Positions 1-9,866 of a stretch of DNA of 64,000 nucleotides are shown here, piece by piece (within the stretch, counting starts at the first letter, position 1; each line of letters starts with the position of its first letter). The position numbers and the translations under genes are program-made. Source of the DNA: Clusia tigrina (Eukaryota > Arthropoda > Insecta > Diptera > Clusiidae); assembly GCA_920105625.2 (NCBI GenBank), contig OV050033.1:11326001-11390000 (forward strand), in the 5' to 3' direction. The notes below the pieces were generated by a model. That model was not told the DNA's origin. It worked only from the letters and a program-made list of their open reading frames with translations, and did not search any database.

Positions 1-1195
1 GCAGCATGGCAAAAAGGGCTTTCGTAGGTGTGCTACGAAGAGCGCCAGTGATCAGTAGAGCAATGGATCTTCTGATTTTATCAAGGGGTTTGATATTACA
101 GGCTTTTTCGAGAGCTTGCCACCAGAAGACCGACCCGTATAACAGGTTTGGTTCAACGATGGCCGTGTAGAGCCAGAGCACGACTCGAGGACGAAGTCCC
201 CATCGTGCATCAACTGCTCTTTTACAGCAGTATATAGCGCATGTTGCCTTACGTGCCCTCTCAGCTAGATTGGCTTTCCAATTAAGCTTTGGGTCGAGAA
301 TCAGGCCTAAGTACTTAACGTGTGTGCTCAAAGAGAGCGCAGTGCCGTTTAGACTAGGCATTGTAAACTTTGGAATTTTGTACTTCCTAGTGAAAAGCAT
401 AGTCTCGGTTTTGGATGGGTTAACCCCAAGTTTGAATTCGCGACACCAGTTCGACACAATAGAGAGTGAATAGTTCAGTTTTTCGGAAAGTGTTTGGGGG
501 AATTTGCCGGATGCCGCGATTGCTATGTCGTCCGCATAGGCTATCACTTTGCATCCAGTAGATTCCAATCTCACCAGTAGTGTGTTAACTGCCAGGTTCC
601 AGAGGAGGGGTGATAAAACACCCCCTTGTGGCGTGCCCCTCTTAACCACCCTCCTGGATTGGGCACTGCCGATCGTGGAAGTGATGATCCTAGATTTTAG
701 TAGAAGCTCTATAAATTTAAGAAGACCTGAATTCAGGTTAAGATTATAGAGTGCGGAAATGACAGCGTTGGGGCATACATTGTTGAATGCTCCCTCGATG
801 TCCAGAAATATGGCAAGTGTGAATTCCTTGTACGCCAAGGATTTGTCAACTTGAGAAATGAGAGAATGAAGTGCTGTTTCAACCGATTTGCCTTTAGAGT
901 AAGCGTGTTGAGATACAGAGAGAATAGAAGGGTTGATCGATGTCCTGATATGTAGGTCAAGAGCTCTTTCTAGAACCTTAAGAAGAAAGGATGTTAGACT
1001 TATGGGTCTGTAATCCTTAGGTTTGGTGTGCGAGGCCTTCCCAACTATGAAGACGACCCGAGCCGTGCGCCAGCGTAAGGGAATATATTGCAATCTGAGG
1101 CTTGCATTATATATTTGTAGCAGCCATGGAAGGATAATCTCTTTCCCATTTTGGATATCGGCAGGAATGATGCCGTCGGTCCGGGGGACTTGTAT
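1..1195 (-). mobile_element. Non-LTR retrotransposon reverse transcriptase domain, 5'-truncated, open to the window edge
   Basis: Read on the minus strand, one frame is open from about 1195 to base 1, roughly 398 codons, with no stop or frameshift. In order it shows a DGIIP segment, YRPISLTSFLLK (RT motif), FLDIEGAFNNV with the first catalytic Asp, the GTPQGGVLSPLLWNL block, and AYADDIAI carrying the YADD catalytic box (near 523-541). The thumb region follows, with VKYLGLILDPKLNW. This is the fingers-palm-thumb of a non-LTR (LINE-type) reverse transcriptase; the FLDIEGAFNNV wording is what I associate with LOA/R1-like clades. Upstream (right) the similarity stops at an in-frame TGA near 1196-1198, followed by AT-rich DNA, so the endonuclease part is missing. 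The rest continues outside the window. The lack of lesions suggests a recent insertion. The clade is uncertain. Confidence 0.85.
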
Positions 1196-2419
1196 TCAAC
1201 AACAAACATTATACAATTTAATTTGTAAGTTTTATGAAGGTGAATTTGTATATTTGAACATTTTTTCTTTATTATTTATATATTATTATTTATATTTTAT
1301 TAATGTATTATTTTATTATTAAAAATATGTTTTTTTTGTAATGATCTTTTTTGTTTTCTTTCTTTATACATATACTCGTATGTGAATTAAATAATATAGA
1401 TTTTTTAAGTAAAAAATGAACCTTTTCACAATTCCCTTTTCTTAAATATTCCTTTTTTTTTGCCAATTTACCGCTTTTCTAATTTTGCGGTGGTACAACA
1501 CTGGTCACTGGGTTGCCCAAAAGGCGTTGCCCAGTGCCCGGGACCATTGTGAACACACAACAAACCGAACTGAACTATTTTAGTAGCAAATAATTTGGCA
1601 AATAAAAAAAGAAAATCACAAACTGCTACTTTACAATTAGAATTTTCTTTGTTGTTTGCTATCGGCAGTTTTTTAACTTCGCTCACGCCTCTGTATTAAT
1701 TTCTGACATAAAAGGCAAAAGCAAATCGAAACCCTCCGGATGGATTTTACCTCTTTAATGTGCAATGGCTGCGTTCTAGCAGCCCATCGGATACCCAACC
1801 GATCAGAATTCTCCGAATTTTTGCAGCCAGCTGACTGAGCGGACGCCATTTCTTTGAGCGGAAATTTTCTTCGCTACCGTACTCAACACTTAGCACAGCT
1901 GTTTGTAGAACAGATGTTTACATATAAAGTGACATTTTTGTAGCGGCCCATTCTCAAAGTGTGCTGCTTCACTCATCCGATAGGCAACCGATAGGCAACC
2001 GATAGGCTGTAATAATGTAGCAATTGATTCGTTTGGTTTGTTAGAGTTTTCTTTTTGTCGAGCTCTTTTTATATCAGTCAGAGAAGAACTACGATATACT
2101 AATCTAAATTTAAAATTTATTTTAATATACATAGTTGCTTATAAAGAACAATTTGCATATGTACATTAATTTACATTCAAACATTAAATTCTCATATTTA
2201 TTGGTGAATATTATAATGGAATCCATTCAAAGCATATAGTCTTATAAAATATATACCAATTTCGATAGATTTCACCCATCTCCTACATTCGAGGTTTTTT
2301 TTGCACCTTTCGTAAACCCGTTTAAACTCGCCAATTCAAATTAGAATTAATCACTCAACAATATGCTTATGAATTGCATGATTCTCAGATTTCTCTTTCT
2401 AGATTACTTTCCAATTCAC
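1196..2419. other. Intergenic stretch without a recognised gene
   Basis: It is AT-rich DNA after the retrotransposon. A short imperfect hairpin (CACTGGG...CCCAGTG) lies near 1507-1540, and a cluster of CGATAGGCAAC repeats at about 1978-2008 is listed separately. Short open frames here have no splice sites or motifs that I trust. Confidence 0.5.
1978..2008. repeat. Three tandem copies of an 11-bp CCGATAGGCAA unit
   Basis: CCGATAGG occurs three times at 11-bp spacing. A related CATCGGATACCCAACCGAT stretch lies about 200 bp upstream (near 1783-1803). CGATA is the core of the Drosophila BEAF-32 boundary-factor site, so a clustered boundary element is possible, but only the repetition is seen here. 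Confidence 0.5.
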
Positions 2420-2630
2420 GGCCCTCTGTAGTCTAGTGGTAAGCATGCTAGACTCAAACTCAGTGGGTCGCAGGTCGCTAATCCTGTCCCGGGCTTGGTC
2501 TCAAAAAAGGTTCTTACTAAAAAATTTGTTCTCTTCCGAGTCGTAATCTCACTAGGTAGTACTCATTCCCCAACCTCTTGCGGTCATAATTAATTGTGAT
2601 GGAAGATATAATAATAATAATTCGTACCCA
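2420..2630 (+). mobile_element. tRNA-derived SINE
   Basis: The 5' part looks like a tRNA. An A box, TAGTCTAGTGG (2429-2439), fits the pol III consensus TRGYNNARNGG, and a degenerate B box GGTCGCTAATCC (2473-2484) lies about 34 bases downstream. It continues for some 140 bases of unrelated sequence and ends in an ATA-rich tail (about 2606-2630). AATTC flanks both sides, a possible short target-site duplication. No complete cloverleaf can be drawn and no sensible anticodon loop is visible, so this is a SINE or tRNA-derived retroposon and not a tRNA gene. Confidence 0.6.
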
Positions 2631-5520
2631 CTTATATAGTTACTATTAAGAAGTAATTTGAAACATTTCTGCCAAAAACTCATGAGCGACTGAAAGAATT
2701 CATAAAAATTATCATAAACTTTTTTACAATATGAAATACTATAAGATACTGTTCGAAAGCGGATCAGAAATCCCATCCATTGGTGAATGAATCGTTAAAA
2801 ATTACCCAGTTTCTAGGGATATTTGGACTTGAAATTTAAACTTTGACACTGTGCCATGCCTATATGATTGCCATGCCTATATGCTTGCCATGCCTATATG
2901 GCTGCAATGCCTAGAGGGCGTTGGGGTGGTGGGGATAATGAGCGGGACATGATACTTACTCTTCACCGCATTCTCGTTGACCCCTTTTCCTAAAGATATG
3001 ACCAAATATGTTTTGAATTTTCGTTGGCTGTTGCGCAGTGGCTTTTAGATTTATCATACAAATCTTATAAATCTCATACGAGTAACAGAATTTTTCCATA
3101 TAAACAATTTCGCCAATCTCTCTTTGCTAGAAATGTAAGTCACGTGTGTGACAAAACTTATTGGTCTTAAAGAGAAATTAAGAACGGGTACTAATACCGT
3201 TATCTACACCGTGAACCATTTTCTAGCCACGCTTTTGGAAAATGCGCGAAACTAGCGCGATAACAATGTAAACAACGTGCGACAGAATTACACAATAAGA
3301 AAGACCGCTGTCAACGTCAGCATCGAAACGGAAATGGCCTCGTGTTCGGCTTTGCGAAGCTCGAATTCAAAGCGCTTGCGGAGCGGAGCGCATCTTTTGT
3401 ACTGCTGCTGGTCTGCTGGCGGCTTTCAAGAGAGTTTATCACATTTCTTCGCACAACAAATGCCATAAAAAACAAATAAACATTATACAACATGGTTAAA
3501 CACAAATATAAAATAATATTTTTTTTATCTTTTAAAACATGATCAGTTACCACCTAACGCTACATCACTTGCCAGACAAAAACAACAATCATAACCAATA
3601 CAGACTAATTTAAAGGCTGACAATGGGCAAGTAAATATTTAGTTATTTGTATTTTGTTAATATTGTTTGTATTTATTTAGTTTTTGCATAGTTGTTTTTA
3701 CTTATGAATGGTGTATAAATTTCTTTTTTTTTTCAAGTATTTCATAGAACGTACACAGTTGTGAGTAGAATTGAGGGAATTTGCTATATTAGAAGGCCGT
3801 TGCCGATGTGTTGTCTTTTATAATAATCGTTATTTGAAATCATTATCGCGATAATGAATTCGTTATATTAAATAGTCTCTTAAGCGGGAAAACGTTTATC
3901 AGCGAGATTGATCAATAAAATGAATACATTAAAAATTCCTCAATGCTATTTAACTTAATTTCATTTACAGAGTATTTTAGTTTGTTTATAAAAAGAAAAG
4001 TGACATTGTTTTCTCACTGATTGCATTAATTTTGAGAAGACTTTTTCCTGTGGTACCGTTTACACCACCAGAGCATTTGATTTCTCTTGTAGTTTCTGTA
4101 GGGATAGTTACATTTTTCTGCTACCACCAATAATAAAAAAGTAATTACATTCAAACCAAACAAGAGCAACTCATTTAGGAACGTGATAAAAATGCTTTTA
4201 AATAATTAAATTTAAATTTTTGAAAATAATTCGAAGAAATCACAAATAAGTGGCTGTAAAGAATATGGGAAAAATTCTCAACGAGTGCAGTTCGCTATTT
4301 ACGAATTTTTTCTCGTTAGTTTTAACGCGGCTCCTGGGAGGCAGCATTTGATCATAGTGAGTTTACCAATATATCACGAAAGGAAACAAGCTTGGCAATA
4401 TATCCCCAAACGAAACATGGAAATTAAGTATTTTCTTCTCATAATAGTCTATATTACAATACCAACTCGGTTTATTTTACAAATAATTTGTTTCATCGTT
4501 CAGCCATATTACTGTTGTCTCCTCCCATACTCTGTGTCAAAATGTAACGAGTAAAAATTCAAGAACGGATGCACCCAGTATGCACTAAGCAGGTGGCAGT
4601 AAGGTACAACAATTCTACTACAACAACAATTTCCAGATTTCGGCTTGTCGGTGGCTTCCAAACAGCTGTCGCTTTTGACAAGTTAAAATCCAATTTTAGA
4701 TTTGAACAGGGAGCACTTAATCGGCGTGCCCTGGATTTGAATTTGAATTTAGTATATGCGATTTTGCAAGTGAGGAAAATTAAATAAAATCTAATAAATG
4801 TAAAAAAACTGATAATTCTGCAAAATTCATTTATGTGGAAATGTGAAAATGGAAAATGTTTAATATTATGTGTAGGAGCGGATCAATAAAACAAGTGGCC
4901 CGACTACTCCCGCAGTACACAGTTGTGGCAGTGGGCGGCCACTAGCGGCAGTGAGTAGCAATATGCATGTGCAGTGAATTCTAGAAGATGCTTGGGCAAA
5001 GGTATCCAATGCTATTAAAGCAATGGTTTTCTTATTAACTAAACGGTATAATTGCTAGTTTTAAGGCAGCTTAAGTTTTTGATCATTATTTACTTCCAGT
5101 TAACAACTATAACGATTATACACAGAAGCGCAACAATACACTGCCAAAATCGCAAGAGCCCTTGCAGATACAACTCGGTTTAAACGCATTCAAACTGTAT
5201 ACCTGCAAACAAATAGGCAGCAGCGCCCACTTCCAATGTCAGCAAAGGTGCATCATTTAAAGCAATGATTCTTGTGAAAATACCCCCAATGTTGAATATA
5301 TGGAGAAGCGCAAGAACATAAAAGAATTGCTTTGTTTTAATTGTTTTTAAACATAAATAGAAAGTAAATAAATATATAATAAATGCCATCTAATTGGGTC
5401 TACTGTGACATCTGTAGTAAGACAGAGATTTTCAACAGTATTCGGCTGTGAATCCGATAACATCTTACTACATCTAAAGTGAGGCATAATATAAAATTTT
5501 TTTTTAATGATTATATTTAT
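2631..5520. other. Intergenic stretch with scattered GC-richer islands, no gene resolved
   Basis: It contains a 17-bp tandem repeat (2852-2918), a GC-richer island at 3277-3440, an 18-bp palindrome at 3840-3857 (arms TCATTATCG), and several short splice-bounded open segments between 4560 and 5260. None could be joined into a consistent gene model. Confidence 0.4.
2852..2918. repeat. 17-bp tandem repeat, four units
   Basis: The unit TGCCATGCCTATATGNN occurs at 2852, 2869 and 2886. A fourth, diverged copy (TGCAATGCCTAGAGGG) starts at 2903. Confidence 0.85.
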
Positions 5521-5705
5521 AATTTTTTTCACTTTCCCAGCCCGTGAAGCGTGTCGAAGAAAAAGAACTGCGCTTGGAATTAGGTGGACCCTCTTTCATC
5601 CAATTCTTAAGTCCGATTGTAGGAAATGGTCTGCACACACAAAATCCTTTGGCTCTAAAACGAAACAGCACAATTCACTCCACCGCTTCCTTTTTTATCC
5701 ATCAT
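5521..5705 (-). pseudogene. THAP zinc-finger domain remnant, internally deleted and stopped
   Basis: On the minus strand a start at 5705 gives MMDKKGSGGVNCAVSF, like the start of a THAP domain with its first Cys, then a stop. The next frame reads EPKDFVCADHFLQSDLRIG, a TGA, then KRVHLIPSAVLFLRHA. These fit the second half of a THAP (C2CH) domain: the Cys-x2-His-Phe motif, followed by the conserved Ala-Val-Pro-like AVxxxF segment. The middle of the domain (about 35 residues) is absent and at least one frame break and one in-frame stop are present, so I call it dead. THAP domains occur in P-element-type transposases and in host DNA-binding proteins; which source applies here cannot be told. The opposite strand is also open over part of this stretch, which weakens the call. 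Confidence 0.4.
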
Positions 5706-7106
5706 TTGTAATACAAAACAATTGTCCTTTGAATTTTCTCACTTTTTCACATAAAGCCCACTTTCCCATTTTATTTTTAGTAATTATTATATCTCAACTA
5801 TTTACAAACTATTATTTGTATATTTCAAAATTTGTTTGTTTACAAAACTAATACGCAAATAAAAGCTACGAATAACAAAATGAAGAAACGTGAGAACCAC
5901 AACAAGAAGAAGAACAACTCTCCCTTCCGACTACCTTTTAAGCGTGCCCTGGGATGACCCTTTTGGTTCGTTGGTTGCAAGCTCTTCAGAAACAATCAAA
6001 ATATTTAAGTATAGGCTATTCAAAAGTGAATATGAAAAAGAGACATGGAAACGTAAAAAGATAGTGATATAGCAAAACGTGTTTGTTAGCAATGCCATGG
6101 CTTTTCCATAACATGTATTAAATGACGATTATTGAAAACACTCGTTAACTGGGGTTAGTCAAAGATAATTGACTCACCACTAATAGTCAGTCCATAATGT
6201 ACTAAGTTGAGTCATCGTGCTTAAGAGATTCAGAAAAGATTCAAATATTTTTGCATCTTATTACTTATCTATTTTTTAGCACCAGATAACATTTTTAATC
6301 AAACTTGTTAATGAGAACATTTGATAATAACTGTTAAACCGGTTTTTTAATATCCCATTGTTGAAAAATTCCATTCGCAATTATATTTAAGTACTATAAT
6401 TTTTACAATTATCATAAATAAGACGATCAAGGTCGAATGCTACGTAATAAAAACTATATTAAATATTACTAATAAGGGAAAACTGAGGTAACAGATCGCT
6501 AAATTAAATCATTTAATTGAATATACATAGGTTTATCTTAGAAACCAGAAGGAAAAATGGAATGACTTTAGATACATGTGTAGCTAGGGAACAGATTGAA
6601 TAACATGCGTTACTTGAATTTAGATTGGAATACATAATTCTACATGTCCACAGTTTCATTGTTGAATATAATAGACTGTAGGGAGCGGACAGATGAGCAG
6701 GAATGAAGCTCCACCACTAATTTTCTTGTGTATATCTGTTAAATTAATAAATAGCGAGTCGAGAACTCTCCATTCAACGCAACTAAAGAAGGTGAAGGGG
6801 CACACCACCACACAAGAGTCTAATAAAAGAGGACGACGTAGCTTCACTAACAAAGTGCTAAATGAGTGACTACAGAAAACATTGAAATCCACTTTGGGCA
6901 CAGCATGACATGTTTCTGTTCCCACTGCATTATTCATTGACTAACATAATATATTGATGAATTTCAAAATAACAAAAAGAAAATAAAAAGCAATTTGGCA
7001 GGCAAACAAAATTTAACCACAAATTATGAAATATTTTGCACAACAAAAATTTTGAACAAGTTTTTTGCTTCCTATTATCGAGATTCTACAAATGTACTTC
7101 ACTCAC
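5706..7106. other. Intergenic, nothing recognised
   Basis: AT-rich sequence without motifs or convincing exons. Short open frames on both strands lack supporting splice sites. Confidence 0.4.
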
Positions 7107-7191
7107 CTGTCTGCTTTTGTTGCTGCCTCTGATGTTGCTTCTGGCTGTTGCTATTAAGTGCTGACGACAGAAGCGAAGATGGACCAAACAT
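7107..7191 (-). CDS. Possible first coding exon of an unidentified minus-strand gene
   Basis: The minus strand from an ATG at 7191 reads MFGPSSLLSSALNSNSQKQH and continues Gln/Lys-rich for eight more codons. It ends at a strong splice donor (G|GTGAGT, donor GT at 7105-7106) in phase 1. The composition (Ser, Asn and Gln codons with GC-rich third positions) is unlike the surrounding AT-rich DNA. The frame is also open upstream of the ATG, so the start is not certain. No matching downstream exon was found on the minus strand before the window edge, so the gene cannot be named and the call may be wrong. Confidence 0.25.
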
Positions 7192-7735
7192 AATAGATTC
7201 CAAAGTAACAAAAAAAAAACACACACACACAATTGAGGAAAAATGCAAATGCTATATGACAGGGCGAGCGAGGGACGATGCAATAAATGGCACTGACTCT
7301 GCCAGACACGGATAGAGGTAGAATTACGAATTACCACAGCACAGCAGCGACGGCATTGAAGCCACTTTTTATTATAGACGTTTTCAAATTAATGAAACGA
7401 CAGAGACGAAAGGCATGTATTCATGTATTTCCCGAGATTCATTTGCATTAACGGTTATTCAAATTGTAAATTGAACATTGAACTTGAAGCCATTCGTTAA
7501 GAAGAATCTAAATATTCTTCTTCATAATTTTCACAAAACAACTTTTCACTTACATGCTATTCTTCTTCATTATAAATAACAGAAAAACTATACCGCAGCT
7601 AGCTCGTTCTTCTTCATTTTCTCTGCCTTTACATTGTCATTCGCAAGGCAGGAAATATGCGAGCCTATGACTGTTAACTTAACAGTTTCTGTAAAATATA
7701 TGTTAAATTTTTCCCATTATTTGCTTATGTAAAAG

Positions 7736-7767
7736 CAGAAACATAAATGATATCATTTATGTTTCTG
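7736..7767. repeat. 32-bp perfect palindrome
   Basis: The arm CAGAAACATAAATGAT is followed directly by its exact reverse complement, with no spacer. Pairing ends at the next base on each side. Confidence 0.95.
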
Positions 7768-9321
7768 ATTAGAGAACTGATCAATAGTTTTAATTGTAAT
7801 TTAAAAAAGAAACTAGTAACAAATATTGACAAATCCCTGATATAAAAAATCAAAATAGCTAAATTTATAATTTAAATCCATATAGGATTACAATACAAAA
7901 CTTCGCAAAATCAGGGCGTATTGCTAATTTGTTTAATCTATTTAGAACTACCAGATAATTCAAGTTTCAAATATGATGAGTCGAGCTAATCGTGGGAACT
8001 CGTTGCTATAGTTCCGCAAGCAATAGGTACAATTTATTTACGCACTTCAGTTTTCACAGTAGAGAATGCAAATTCTGTGTATGTGAAATGACATAAAAAT
8101 ATAATCAATAAATTCCCGGTAAATGGTCATACACATATAGCAATAAAAAAGTTTTGAATTTTATATTCTATGATGATAATTAAATAATAAATAATTTAAG
8201 TGATTATGGGACATTTTTTAAATCGTTTTCCAGTACTGCCTCAATTGCTCCAAATTGAATATTACATTTAATGTCTTTCTTAAGCTAGGCATACACGCAC
8301 GCAAGCATTTGCGGAGGGGAGTAGGGAGGAGGAAACTTACGTGAGGCGAGATTTTTTATTTTGTTAAAAATTTCTAGACTCATTTTGGCATTTGCAGATG
8401 TGGAATTTGCTGATTTGACATTTTCTGATGTCAAATTTACTGATTTCACATTTACTGGCGTAATGTATAAACAAGCAAAAATTGTTTATTTTTAAATAAT
8501 GAATTAATAATACAAAGTCCGAAGAATATGCATTTTTTTGAAAGCTTCCCTATCTTTCAATAGTTGCAAAGCCACAGCTTTAGCATTATTCAATAACGTT
8601 AAAACGCAAATACTTTCCTTCCTCACTATGTCTCATTTTTAAATAAATTATTAATTTTCTTCTGCAATAGATTTGTGCTGCTAAAAGGAAAACAAGAATA
8701 TTCTGACAATTGGCAAACGTAAAAATAATGCGGCGCTGTTCAGACAACATTTTAGTACAAACATGAGACTATGGACTTATGTCAAAATGAATCGGCTCTC
8801 TGAGCCTAATATTTACAAGGTCAATAAGTGCATCGTTTGTTTCTCGCACTAGCGTTTACTGTTATATGAGGTCCTTTCAAATTATGTTGAATATAATTTC
8901 TGATATTTTTAAACAAATTTATCACATAATGATCTCAGAAGCGTGCAGATGACAGAATTTTTCATTTAATCAAAATAAAGTATGACTTAACTTTTATAAT
9001 CTGCCTATTCATTATCCAAAAACAAATAACTGCAAATATATTTTGAGTCAGAAATATACTTTATTTTTATTAGAATTTTAATGAAATAAAATGCTTATAT
9101 CTCCGAGTTCATATTGTGTTTTTATAAAACTGATGATGCTATGTTACGATGCACAATTTGTGAAACGACTTTCAACGCACATATTCCACTGAACTTAGAG
9201 CGATCGACATGAAAAACAAAATAGCTGAATTCTATAAGAGTACAAGGCAGAGAATACAGAGAAAATAAACGTCAAACGGCAAAGCAGCCTAATAAAACAG
9301 ACGGACCTTGTACACGAATCC

Positions 9322-9385
9322 ACTGAAAATCGTGGTGGATCCACTCAGAATCGTGGTGAATCCACTCAAAATCGTGGTGTGTCCG
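9322..9385. repeat. 21-bp tandem repeat (three units) with one open frame
   Basis: ATCCACTCAGAATCGTGGTG-like units repeat at 21-bp spacing. Because the period is divisible by three, one plus-strand frame reads the heptads STENRGG, STQNRGE and STQNRGV and is open for about 80 codons around the repeat, but it has no useful start codon. Confidence 0.7.
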
Positions 9386-9866
9386 CTACGGACGATGGCA
9401 GCGAAAAAGACTTTCCTTTCTCTGTGATCTCGGGTTCTCTGCTACAAGGCTTCAAGTATCAAATAATGATGTGGCCCATCATATAGAAATGATCACAATC
9501 AGTGGTTTACTGAAGCTATCAAAATTGTTTCGAAGAGCAACGAAAATATATTTGTATAATATTATGACGGCTAATTTCCAAATGTTTATTTACAAAAACA
9601 AAGTACTTTAATTTCACACATAAGCTGTAGGTATGTATAACTTTCCATGCAACCATGTGTCCAAGTCCAACTTATTAAATCTCTTAGTTGTCAAATAATT
9701 GACAAGTGAAAAGGAGTTGGTTTTATTCGCTGCGCCAAAGAAAATTTGCAGTTTTGGGTAGATTTGTAGTTGAAAATAAACAAATTGTAATGTATTGAGT
9801 AACTTGTGCAGCATATTAATTAAATAATTCGAATTAACCAACAAAGTGTGAGCCCAAAGTGGAAAG

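Larger units (their letters stand above)
7192..9866. other. Upstream region of Mon2, no gene recognised
   Basis: It holds a 32-bp perfect palindrome (7736-7767) and a 21-bp tandem repeat near 9320-9385. The Mon2 promoter is presumably in the last few hundred bases before 9867, but no clear TATA box or initiator can be singled out. Confidence 0.4.

Noticed and set aside
2420..2495. A functional tRNA gene
   Set aside because: A and B boxes are present but no acceptor-stem pairing or anticodon loop forms, and it continues into a SINE body and tail.
7086..7337. 83-codon minus-strand protein
   Set aside because: It is in a different frame from the splice-bounded Ser/Gln exon at 7107-7191 and looks like a shadow.
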